Origin: an uncultured Pseudomonadota bacterium
GTDB lineage: Bacteria; Pseudomonadota; Gammaproteobacteria; Ga0077536
Direction: 5' to 3'
Length of the DNA stretch: 64,000 bases
Assembly (NCBI GenBank): GCA_902597385.1
Contig: CACJXQ010000008.1
Location: 1-64,000 of the forward strand
Both the position numbers and the translations under genes were made by a program. Every line of letters starts with the position of its first letter. Positions within the stretch are counted from its first letter, which is position 1. The notes under the pieces were generated by a model, which did not search any database, was not told where the DNA came from, and saw nothing but the letters and a program-made list of their open reading frames with translations. Shown here piece after piece: positions 19,788 through 28,739 of the stretch.

Positions 19788-22385
19788 TTAATTCACATCA
19801 CAGAGATCATCTTTTAGTAAGATATCTAATTCCACTTCAGGTTTCAAAACCTCTAAAACCAAATCTTGAGAATTTGTGCATTCCTTACTGCTACTTATTC
19901 TAACAATCTGATTTCTATCAATTTCTGAGAAAAAATAATATCCATCCCTATCCGATAATGTAGAAATTATTCTGCCTTTCTCATCGTGTAATTGTACCAT
20001 AACATCAACAACACCCAAGCCATTCTCGTTCTCTATCCTTCCTGAAATGGGCACCTGCTTTAGAAAAGAGGTTCCACTCGGCCGGTATGCTCGCAACATT
20101 ATATCAGTGAGGCGATCACCTGCCTCTGCTTCAAGGAGGCCAACCCTCACTCGCTTGACCTTGCCAAGCGGGAGACCGAGCCTGCCCTCAAAAACGCCTG
20201 GTCTCCACAGTGCCGAGTGCGTGGATAATACGAAATTGGATTCCAAACTATCTTTCCTGGCCTGAATTCGCCAACCTGAACTGGCATTCAAAGCTGGAAA
20301 ATCGCCAATTACTTTATCCTCTTCTAGGATAGATATTGTTTGCCCGTCCTCCATCTCAATCTCAAAAAAAACATTCTTAATTTTGTCTTTATTTTTGGTA
20401 TATTTAACTCCTAAAGATTCAACATTGTACAACCAGAGATCGTTCGGGAAAAAATCTAGCTCGACCCTTCCACCAACCTCTACTATTAGTTCCGGTAAAT
20501 GATTAAATTCATGAGTCCACCCCACTCCCTTTTTCAAAACCTTGCCTTTTGATTTTAATGGAACTAAACCAATTACAGATGTCGGGGTAGAATTATCAAC
20601 TATTGTGATAGATTCTCTGCCAGTTTGATCTTCGGCGTTCCTTACAAAATACATTACCTCAGTATCATCCACAAATAATCTGGCAGTATGAGCGTCATCC
20701 ACATAAACAGTTATACCAGCCAATTCGTCGGGATTGAATTTATCCCGTGGGATCAACTTACCTGTGATCGGATCAAGATAGCTTCTAATCCGCACGACAT
20801 TATTGTCTACTCGAAGGTTTTCTCGGATATGTTCTACATTGGTCCTATACTTTGCAACAACATTTACTGAGGGCACCCAAGTCCTCTTAGAAAAAGGAAT
20901 AGAATTATCGAAATTGTATTGGTGATTCATTAAGTCCTTAAAAAGCTCGGTTGTTGTACCATTGAACATCTTGTCGCCGCTCCCTAACGTCGGTGTGCCG
21001 ATATGAGTGTAGTAAACAATTTCTACGTTTTCTCCCGACTCTATTTTAGCCAGTCCAATCGCCAATAACATACCCAAATCTGAGGCTTGGTCACCGTAAC
21101 ACCCACGACTTGTCCGTATTAACTCATTAAAGTTTTTTATCCTCGGATAGCTCAAGACAAGTGAACGCAATTCCGGATCACCCCAATCCTTCTTCCTTAA
21201 ATCACAACTGTAGGGGCCGTGCGTCCGAGAGAACATGTAAAACCCCGGATAGTAACTTTCCAAAGAATTTCTTTTGGGCTCGTACCAAGAATTGTTTTCG
21301 TTGTCGATAATGGCATCAACCCCATTTCCTTTGTTCCCATAGGACCAAATGTACTCTACACCTAGTTCAGATAAGAAATCAGCGATGTATGCATAACCGC
21401 CTTTTTCCTGGGCTCTACCACCTAAATCCGACGGCTTGTAATAAGAGCTAGTGCTAAAAGTTGGATAAATACCAAATATGGGATTAAAATTCTGGGCAAA
21501 ATCAAATCCCCCATGAGAAGTGTAAACGCGGGGACCTATCCCCAGAGCTCGCATGTAGCCAAGGGAGGACTCAACAGCCATTCTAGAATAATTATTAAGT
21601 TCAATTTTTCTTAGCCGCACCATACAAGTTTCTGAGCAAGAGTCAGAGGATACACCAATCATCACTATATCTTTTAGAGAAAAATGATCGTTTTTATTTA
21701 TCTCTAAAATAAATTCTACTTCTTCATCAGAACCTAAACCAGATTTACCCCCAAAATACCGTTGTTGATAACGTTGATTTTTAAAACTTCTTGTATCAAG
21801 TGATATCGACCTCAAAGGTTCGCCATACTGGACATGAATCATCAAGTCATTTGGTGGCTGCGCATCAAAATAGAGCCTTAATGAATTTTCGCCAATATAG
21901 TGAAAATCCTTCTGATCCTTTGGTGGATATTTGAATTTCACAAATTTTACCGTATTCGAAATCCCATCCTGCGAATGAAATTCCTCCACAAAAGTCCGGG
22001 AAGAACCACTTTGCCAGCTATGGAAAGTATCAATGTTACCACGATGCCATTGTCTTAAAAGAATAATGAAATGCGGTACAGAGGTTTCGAACCGGTTTCG
22101 ATTAAAATTCATGTCAAAATCGAGAAAATTTGAATTCCATACATTGTTCTCACTGAGCACCCAGACGCTGTCGGAAATTGGCAAGCCGAGTTCTTGATTC
22201 AAAAACCTATGCAACTTAACGCCTTTAGCTGGTGTCTGCATATCAACATCACTGGCGAGAGTTAAAATGTTTGAAAAGGGATAAGGATATTTTCTAACGA
22301 CATCTAAAGCGAAAGAAACAGGAGCTATCTGCAACCAAAATAAGAATAATACCAACCATGAAACATTAGAATGATTACAAAACAA
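19788..22385 (-). CDS. large secreted protein, possible polysaccharide-deacetylase-like fold with C-terminal carboxypeptidase-regulatory-like domain
   Basis: Signal peptide; YPFSNILTLASDVDMQTP and RVYTSHGGFDF resemble NodB-like motifs; C-terminal ISGRIENENGLGVVDVMVQLHDEKGRIISTLSDRDGYYFF. Confidence 0.6.
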   Translation of the reverse strand: MFCNHSNVSWLVLFLFWLQIAPVSFALDVVRKYPYPFSNILTLASDVDMQTPAKGVKLHRFLNQELGLPISDSVWVLSENNVWNSNFLDFDMNFNRNRFETSVPHFIILLRQWHRGNIDTFHSWQSGSSRTFVEEFHSQDGISNTVKFVKFKYPPKDQKDFHYIGENSLRLYFDAQPPNDLMIHVQYGEPLRSISLDTRSFKNQRYQQRYFGGKSGLGSDEEVEFILEINKNDHFSLKDIVMIGVSSDSCSETCMVRLRKIELNNYSRMAVESSLGYMRALGIGPRVYTSHGGFDFAQNFNPIFGIYPTFSTSSYYKPSDLGGRAQEKGGYAYIADFLSELGVEYIWSYGNKGNGVDAIIDNENNSWYEPKRNSLESYYPGFYMFSRTHGPYSCDLRKKDWGDPELRSLVLSYPRIKNFNELIRTSRGCYGDQASDLGMLLAIGLAKIESGENVEIVYYTHIGTPTLGSGDKMFNGTTTELFKDLMNHQYNFDNSIPFSKRTWVPSVNVVAKYRTNVEHIRENLRVDNNVVRIRSYLDPITGKLIPRDKFNPDELAGITVYVDDAHTARLFVDDTEVMYFVRNAEDQTGRESITIVDNSTPTSVIGLVPLKSKGKVLKKGVGWTHEFNHLPELIVEVGGRVELDFFPNDLWLYNVESLGVKYTKNKDKIKNVFFEIEMEDGQTISILEEDKVIGDFPALNASSGWRIQARKDSLESNFVLSTHSALWRPGVFEGRLGLPLGKVKRVRVGLLEAEAGDRLTDIMLRAYRPSGTSFLKQVPISGRIENENGLGVVDVMVQLHDEKGRIISTLSDRDGYYFFSEIDRNQIVRISSSKECTNSQDLVLEVLKPEVELDILLKDDLCDVN

Positions 22386-22540
22386 GGTAAGCTCCTAGGT
22401 ATCAATTGCAATGGTCTTTCGCGGATGATTATAACTCGATATCTTTCTTTTAAAAAGAAGCCAACTTCCAGCATATCTGATCTACATATTGAATAACATC
22501 CTGGAGAACAAACCAATCAACCCGATGTTGTAGAAAATAG

Positions 22541-22580
22541 GTCTCCCTCCCCTTCGGCAAATAAAGGGAAGGCCTATCGG
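22541..22580 (+). repeat. intergenic repeat family (A-type)
   Basis: gtctccctccccttcggcaaataaagggaaggcctatcgg. Confidence 0.8.
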
Positions 22581-22832
22581 AAATAATCCTCTGATCTCCA
22601 TAGAGGATCTCTGAGAGCACTTCTCTTTCTACTGATTTGGGTATTCAATTAAGATTAAACGATCACCATGATCCTCGTTAGGATCTTAGAATCGATTCTT
22701 GTATGACACACTCAAAACTCTTAAGGAAGAGTTAAAATATTCTCTTATCTGTGGTCTACTCAGCGTCTACTATTAACTTGTCGAGTAAACAAATTAAGAG
22801 CTAAGTAGATAATAAGATTAATATTTAGTGAG

Positions 22833-22869
22833 ATCGGATACCATTTTCATGTCATTACAAATGAAATAG
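22833..22869 (+). repeat. leader-like D segment, second copy
   Basis: atcggataccattttcatgtcattacaaatgaaatag vs 29578 atcggacaccgttttcatatcactacaaatgaaataa. Confidence 0.85.
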
Positions 22870-22911
22870 ACTAGAGATTCAAAGGAAATATATCTATCTC
22901 GGAAGACAAAG

Positions 22912-23151
22912 ATGCATTTTATCGCAGAAGAAAAGAAAGCTCTGCTAGCAGTTAAAGGCGTGGGTCCCGTCGTTTTAAAGCGATTCGAAGAAATCGGAAT
23001 CTACTCTTTGGAAGAGTTGGGTAAATACGCACCTGAAGACATCGCAGAAATGGTAGCTAACATGCTAGGCAGCACATGTTGGAAGAATAGCCCTCAATCT
23101 CTAAAAGCTATCAATTTAGCAATTGAGTTAGCCCGAAAAAAACCTGAATGA
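22912..23151 (+). CDS. helix-hairpin-helix domain small protein
   Basis: LLAVKGVGPVVLKRFEEIGIYSLEELGKYAPEDIAEMVANML HhH pattern. Confidence 0.8.
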   Translation: MHFIAEEKKALLAVKGVGPVVLKRFEEIGIYSLEELGKYAPEDIAEMVANMLGSTCWKNSPQSLKAINLAIELARKKPE

Positions 23152-23202
23152 ACCAAGAATCCAAGTCTCCCTAGAAAATTAGGCAAGCCTATAACCTTGG
23201 AC

Positions 23203-24510
23203 TTATCTCCCGCTTGTTAAGCTAGATACACTAAATAGCTTTCTCACCTCTCGAACCTTTACTTGAGGGTAAGCTGTTTCCCTTGTTACTCCTCCTAAAC
23301 TAGCAATATCGTCTCGCAAATTAATCACGTTAGTGCTTCGAAAGTTTGGGACAGAGTCTCCTAGCACATTTTTGCCTTTACTATCTCCCCTACCATAAAC
23401 GACGCTTATAACCTTAAACAATTTTTCCGATCGGTCAAAAATCAAGGACATTGCCACTGAATAAGTTTGTTCATCAATGAACAATATTCTGCGACTAAAA
23501 GGATGCCCCTTCCATTTTGGTTTAGCCTCTACAACAAAGCACTTTCTTAATTGCCATCGATCAAGAGGAATGGTACTCATTCTTCCATGGTACTGCGAGA
23601 CCTCATGTTTCGAATTTGGGATCCGAAGAACGACCTTCTGGCCTAAAAGCCGCCAATCATTGTCTAGCACCAAACCAGAGAACCCTTCAAAATCATCAAA
23701 TGTCATCTCAGAACCAACCCAACTATCAGCTCTCTCTTTTGCAGATAGGCGCCTAACTCTGCGCTCAGTGGGCAAATAAGAGTTAACTTGATCATCTACA
23801 TAAGGGGTAACCGCCCTCTCTATAACAAATTTCATTCCGGCTAAATCAGTAGGAGAGGTCATCTCTACAAATTCCTTATATAGGAGCTCATCGCTACCAT
23901 CAATTTTTAGCCTGTAATTTGTGCTAGGGCTAGTAACTATATTCGAGAAATATACCCTATGATAGAAAACACCGACATGTCGAAACACATGACCACCTCC
24001 ATGCATATTGGCTAGCCTCTTACCAGACAACGCATCACCACTAGTTTTCACAAAAGCCATGATATTTTGATTTCGTGAGCCATGGTTTTGCCATCTAAAA
24101 ACCCTATTCCAGGCCACCATATGTCCTGCTTCTCGGGCCGAGTCATTCATCAAAATCTGATCTTTTGTAAAAGGTTGTCCTGCAACGTGGCTTTCTAAAA
24201 CCCCATCCTCAGAGATAGTAGATAAACCAGAATATTTTTGGCTTGTCTTTGAATAAACGATGGGAGGAAGGTAGATCGCTGTTGGCTCGATTTCAATTGA
24301 CAATGCCTCGAAATCAAGTTCTTTCAAATAACCAGGAGGGATATATCTAGAAATAGCCTTAAGTTGAGGTTGTCCATAGATGCCAGGAGCTAGGCCATCT
24401 TCAGGTGCATCTGAGTTTTTTTGCATCCAATCTAGTACTGACTCGAGGTTCGAGCTGTGTACATTTTGGGCAAAAACAAGAAAAAGAAAAGTAGCCAAAA
24501 CTATGCGCAT
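23203..24510 (-). CDS. DUF1329 family outer-membrane-associated protein
   Basis: Signal peptide; ...VLESHVAGQPF, RWQNHGSRNQNIMAF, VRRLSAKERADSWVGSEMTFDDFEGFSG, RQLRKCFVVEAKPK-like pattern. Confidence 0.85.
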   Translation of the reverse strand: MRIVLATFLFLVFAQNVHSSNLESVLDWMQKNSDAPEDGLAPGIYGQPQLKAISRYIPPGYLKELDFEALSIEIEPTAIYLPPIVYSKTSQKYSGLSTISEDGVLESHVAGQPFTKDQILMNDSAREAGHMVAWNRVFRWQNHGSRNQNIMAFVKTSGDALSGKRLANMHGGGHVFRHVGVFYHRVYFSNIVTSPSTNYRLKIDGSDELLYKEFVEMTSPTDLAGMKFVIERAVTPYVDDQVNSYLPTERRVRRLSAKERADSWVGSEMTFDDFEGFSGLVLDNDWRLLGQKVVLRIPNSKHEVSQYHGRMSTIPLDRWQLRKCFVVEAKPKWKGHPFSRRILFIDEQTYSVAMSLIFDRSEKLFKVISVVYGRGDSKGKNVLGDSVPNFRSTNVINLRDDIASLGGVTRETAYPQVKVREVRKLFSVSSLTSGR

Positions 24511-24646
24511 ATTTTTAAACCTCTTACTTAAATCATATCATTTGATTGATATTTAAACTTAACCATTTTTTTCTATTTTCCCAGTAAAGGTGTGTTATAT
24601 ACTGAATTTCACTGATCAGCTTACTCTTTAAGAAGGGGAAATTAAA

Positions 24647-25054
24647 TTGTTTGATACGAAAATAGCGATTATACTTTTGGACGAATTAGAGGTGTGGCAA
24701 AAGCTTAACGTCACAGCTTTTTTAGTGAGCGGAATCATTGGGAGGCATCCAGAACTAATCGGAAAAGAATACCTCGACAAAACTGCTAATAGCTACCTAG
24801 CATTGAGTCAACAACCGGCAGTGATTTTAGAAGCTGACACCACTAAAATAGGAAAAATCCATGAGCGCATCATTAGTCGCTCTATAGCATCTGCTCTTTA
24901 TATCCGAGATATGTTCTCAACTTACAACGACGATGATAATAGAAATACTGTCTTAAAATATGATTCCAGTGAATTGCCATTAGTGGGAATTGCTATCAGA
25001 GAAGAAAGGAAGCTAGTAGATAAAGTAACTAAAGGCGCCAAACTTCACCCATAA
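24647..25054 (+). CDS. DUF2000 family protein
   Basis: KIAIILLDELEVWQKLNVTAFLVSGI...SYLALSQQPAVILEAD...ERIISRSIASALYIRDMFSTYND. Confidence 0.88.
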   Translation: MFDTKIAIILLDELEVWQKLNVTAFLVSGIIGRHPELIGKEYLDKTANSYLALSQQPAVILEADTTKIGKIHERIISRSIASALYIRDMFSTYNDDDNRNTVLKYDSSELPLVGIAIREERKLVDKVTKGAKLHP

Positions 25055-25120
25055 TTGTCAATCTAATCTCCATCATAAAGGTTGTATTGTAAGAAAATTA
25101 TTGATAGGGCGAGCTAGTTA

Positions 25121-25155
25121 GTGCCCCCTCCCAGAAATAAAGGGAAGACCTATCG
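25121..25155 (+). repeat. intergenic repeat family (A-type)
   Basis: gtgccccctcccagaaataaagggaagacctatcg. Confidence 0.75.
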
Positions 25156-25179
25156 TTCTCCTCCGCGCTCAACCACATT

Positions 25180-25479
25180 TCAAATATCACAAAATGCTTC
25201 ATATACACTCGTATAATTAGCAGCTATTGTTGAAAGCCAGTATATCTCCTCGGCACGCGTGACTAACTCAGAAGAGTCTTCAAGCATATCTTTCACAAAC
25301 ACCCAATGTTTGTCTGCTTCTTCAAGTAATTCGGCTACTGCAATAAACATTTCATGACAATTTTTCTGAAGTAGAAAAAGAGCAGCTTTTCCGCTGGCAT
25401 AGTTTAAACATCTCCATTTTTGAAGCGGCTTGGAGACATAAGAGGCACAAGCGGATAACTCAAGGCTATTGGAACGAAG
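25180..25479 (-). pseudogene. decayed ORF remnant, no acceptable start
   Basis: About 99 open codons (SLELSACASYVSKPLQKWRCLNYASGKAALFLLQKNCHEMFIAVAELLEEADKHWVFVKDMLEDSSELVTRAEEIYWLSTIAANYTSVYEAFCDI*) with only an internal ATG. Confidence 0.35.
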
Positions 25480-25566
25480 TTACAGAATCTTGTGGTTCTA
25501 AAAAACCAGATTTAACCAACCCGTTCTATCCTTTAAAAAAAGAAGAACCCCAGAAAAACTAAAACA

Positions 25567-25636
25567 GTTCCCTCTCCTGAATTATCAAGGGGGTAGGATT
25601 ACATATTGGGTTATCAATCCAGGATCCCACCCCTTT
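25567..25636 (+). repeat. intergenic repeat family (B-type)
   Basis: gttccctctcctgaattatcaagggggtaggattacatattgggttatcaatccaggatcccacccc. Confidence 0.75.
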
Positions 25637-25826
25637 ACAATTCTATTATTTCATCATAGGAAAAATACTTATTGAGCTGATTTTATAAGTCGTCATCAAC
25701 TCTATTATACAAGGTCAACTCTTCAGCAAACTTAAGAACCAATCTACCGATATCGCTGCACGAATTATATTCTAACCATTAGCTATTCGAATTAGCTAAC
25801 TCGGGAATAGAAAACTGTCATTAACA

Positions 25827-26084
25827 CTAGGACTCAAAACCTTTTTCAAATACGAGTAAAACGCTCGAACCTATCGTCCATAAACCCAGAGTCAAAGCAA
25901 GCAGTAACCATCGGAACAATATAATTACAAGATTGACTTCATCCTGATGAATCATATGTAAGTTCCAACCGAGTTCATTCATTTCTTCCACTTTCGATTG
26001 TAATTTACCTTTGGAGCTACCCAATAATACTCCCAGCAATCCACCAGAATAAGTAAGTCTTTCGACTTTATTTTTCTTGACCAT
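25827..26084 (-). CDS. small membrane protein, unknown
   Basis: MVKKNKVERLTYSGGLLGVLLGSSKGKLQSKVEEMNELGWNLHMIHQ + C-terminal TM segment. Confidence 0.7.
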   Translation of the reverse strand: MVKKNKVERLTYSGGLLGVLLGSSKGKLQSKVEEMNELGWNLHMIHQDEVNLVIILFRWLLLALTLGLWTIGSSVLLVFEKGFES

Positions 26085-26309
26085 TTTTGTTATCTCCTCA
26101 ATAATAAAAAACACTTCAAAGGCCAAATTTATATAACATTACTCCCTTTTAAGGGATTTTTAGTCTTCAACCTCTACCTATTTTAGGTTATTTCTATCAG
26201 ATAAAGCGGAACGTACAAACAGATTAATTATCTGTAATCTTTATACAATCTATTCGCAACACTAGCTACGATAACCTATTGTTTGTATGAATTAAAACAA
26301 GGATTAACT

Positions 26310-26600
26310 ATGAAAAGTTCCGCCCAATTAAAAAGGTATTTGACCACAATAACATCGATTTTTCTGCTAGGAACATCTATAGCCGTAGCCCATCCTGATC
26401 CCTCGGAAACTCTATCTCGACCTCTAGACAAAAGATTCAAAACAACTGATGCCAATTCAGATGGGCTGATATCTAAAGAAGAATTCCAAATCATGCAGAA
26501 ACGTCGACTCGAAAAATTTTTCGCCAAAGCTGATCTGAACAATGACAATCATTTATCTAAAGAGGAAATGAGAAAACTTTTTAAAGAGAGAGTTTTCTAG
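26310..26600 (+). CDS. EF-hand domain protein, secreted
   Basis: Signal peptide MKSSAQLKRYLTTITSIFLLGTSIAVA; EF hands TTDANSDGLISKEEF and KADLNNDNHLSKEEM. Confidence 0.9.
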   Translation: MKSSAQLKRYLTTITSIFLLGTSIAVAHPDPSETLSRPLDKRFKTTDANSDGLISKEEFQIMQKRRLEKFFAKADLNNDNHLSKEEMRKLFKERVF

Positions 26601-26609
26601 GGAGGTAGC

Positions 26610-26930
26610 CGCAATCAGTAGCATTAATAGCCAATCATCAGACATACGGTATCGATATGATGACCGAAACACTCGCCACTGTCGGCTTTGACCTAGCCTT
26701 TAAGCGAACCCAAGAAACAGAGGCAGACATATAAGGACTGCCTTTGACGGCAGGCGCGGGATTTAACCCTCTTGCGAGTCTCGATGTCTGGAAAAAAAGC
26801 AAGAGAAAGGAAATAGTCTTAATCTAGAATTCTTAGCCTCCCACCCTTTGGGAAGCAATCGACGCAAGGTCATTGCTCGCCAGTTGTCGACTCCTATCAA
26901 GTTATATACCCAAACTAAAAGGAAGCCACG
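26610..26930 (+). pseudogene. degenerate M48-family metallopeptidase (C-terminal part)
   Basis: Manual translation: ...ALIANHQTYGIDMMTETLATVGFDLAFKRTQETEADI*GLPLTAGAGFNPLASLDVWKK... then frameshift ...EFLASHPLGSNRRKVIARQL. Confidence 0.75.
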
Positions 26931-27020
26931 TTGTCAGTTTTTATCAATATCGAATCGTAAATATTCTCTGTTTATTGGCTGTATATTGGAAAAAAAGATA
27001 TGGAGAAACGCTTTTCCATG

Positions 27021-27081
27021 ATTTAGAGTGAGGAATCCAAGGTCCCCCTCCCCTTCGGCAAATAAAGGGAAGACCGATCGG
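27021..27081 (+). repeat. intergenic repeat family (B right part joined to A)
   Basis: atttagagtgaggaatccaaggtccccctccccttcggcaaataaagggaagaccgatcggg. Confidence 0.8.
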
Positions 27082-27102
27082 GAAAAGTTCTTAGATTGCT
27101 AA

Positions 27103-28242
27103 CTACATCTTATCAAAAGCTTTCCTTATTTCTTTTACAAATTCCTCAGGTTTTTCTAGAGCTGCAAAGTGACCTCCTTCGGTCAGTTGGTTGTAATAGA
27201 CTAGATTTTTATATCTCTCTCTGCACCAACGCTCTGAGGCCCTGAATATTTCTTTAGGAAAGACACTTATCCCCGTCGGAATTAAAACTTCTTCATTAGA
27301 AGTTAGTACTTTGTTGAAACTTTCCCAATAAATACGAGCTGATGAAGCCCCGGCTTTTGAAAACCAATAAAAAGAAATATTGTCAAATAGATGTTTTCTG
27401 GTCACTGCATTTTCTAAATTCCCACGACAGTCCGTCCATCGCCAAAATTTATCAATGATCCAAGTAGCTTGAGCGACGGGAGAGTCTACCAAACCATAAC
27501 CAATAGTTTGAGGTTTTGTACTTTGTATCTTGCTATAGCCAGAGTCCGATTGCATATAATAATCAACCCCCCTCAAGGCTTCTTTTTCGAAGCCGGTCAT
27601 ATTCTCTTTAGCACCCTCACTAGGGTGGACTAAAGCCATATTTAGGTGTAGTCCCTTACAGGCATGACTTTGGCTAATACCAATTTGGGTAGTAATAGCA
27701 GAACCCCAGTCTCCTCCTTGCGCGTAATATGAGTCATACCCTAATCGTTTCATCAACTCAGTCCACGCTGAAGCAACCTTCTCAATACCCCAGCCATTGA
27801 CGGAAGGCTTTTCAGCAAACCCAAATCCAGGAATGGAGGGCAAAACAAGATGAAACGCATCTTTCTCACTTCCGCCGTTTTCGACAGGGTTCACCAAAGG
27901 CTCGATAACGTTGACAAATTCGATTACAGAACCCGGCCAACCATGGGTCAAAATTAGTGGTTTTGCCTCTTCATGTTTGGACTTTAAGTGTATAAAAGCT
28001 ATTTCTTGATTGTCTATAACTGTAGAGAAATGAGGTAGCCCGTTAAGGTAGGATTCACATTCTCTCCAATTATAATCTTTTCGCCAATAATCCATTAAGT
28101 AAACAGCATAATCTAAGGGCACCCCTTGCTCCCACCCGCTTAATGTCGCTTGCTCAGGCCAACGTGCATTTTTCAAACGCGCCTTCAAGTCATCAATTTC
28201 TTCATCAGATACCTTAATTTTAAATGGACTAATACCAGACAT
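27103..28242 (-). CDS. epoxide hydrolase family (alpha/beta hydrolase)
   Basis: N-terminal epoxide hydrolase domain; LILTHGWPGSVIEFVNVIEPL, GFGFAEKP, YYAQGGDWGSAITTQIG, EGGHFAALEKPEEFVKEI. Confidence 0.95.
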   Translation of the reverse strand: MSGISPFKIKVSDEEIDDLKARLKNARWPEQATLSGWEQGVPLDYAVYLMDYWRKDYNWRECESYLNGLPHFSTVIDNQEIAFIHLKSKHEEAKPLILTHGWPGSVIEFVNVIEPLVNPVENGGSEKDAFHLVLPSIPGFGFAEKPSVNGWGIEKVASAWTELMKRLGYDSYYAQGGDWGSAITTQIGISQSHACKGLHLNMALVHPSEGAKENMTGFEKEALRGVDYYMQSDSGYSKIQSTKPQTIGYGLVDSPVAQATWIIDKFWRWTDCRGNLENAVTRKHLFDNISFYWFSKAGASSARIYWESFNKVLTSNEEVLIPTGISVFPKEIFRASERWCRERYKNLVYYNQLTEGGHFAALEKPEEFVKEIRKAFDKM

Positions 28243-28580
28243 AATTCGTCTCCCCAAATTTGCTCCTAACGAGTGGCTATTTTTTTCTGCTTTATCTTCT
28301 ACCTATATGGAGGTATCAATCAATATTAATTCTTAATTATTCTCTATTTGATTAGGCAAAGACATCACGCTCAACGAACTTTCCCAATTGAAAGACAAAC
28401 ACCTCGACTGTTACTGAGCACCGCCACCCTTTCACGGTGATATGCTTATTAAAGAAACAATCTGAGCCTCAGAGACTAAAAATTTAGCTGGCTGAAGCCA
28501 GTTTTTAAAGTGCTGATATCTCATGGCGATATCATCTACAGTAAAAAAGATATTACAGCTAACGTGCTTGTGGAGTATTG

Positions 28581-28658
28581 ATTTGAATAGCTTTGGTAGT
28601 TTTAGAGCAGAAGGCTGAAACCCCTGTGTCGGCAGTTCGATTCTGTCCCTAACCACCA
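28581..28658 (+). pseudogene. tRNA-Phe(GAA)-like relic
   Basis: T-arm GGCAG-TTCGATT-CTGTC, encoded CCA, D-arm-like GCTT...GAGC, anticodon loop CTGAAAC; acceptor stem and anticodon stem do not pair properly. Confidence 0.5.
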
Positions 28659-28739
28659 CTTCAGACCTTCGTATGACCTACATTTTCCCTGTGCATCTTG
28701 TAATATAATCTTATGAGGAAAACGAGATGCGCAGACAGA

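Noticed and set aside
28432-28659. 75-aa minus-strand ORF MVVRDRIELPTQGFQPSAL...
   Set aside because: The VRDRIELPT start is the antisense translation of a tRNA-like sequence; treated as a tRNA relic, not a protein.
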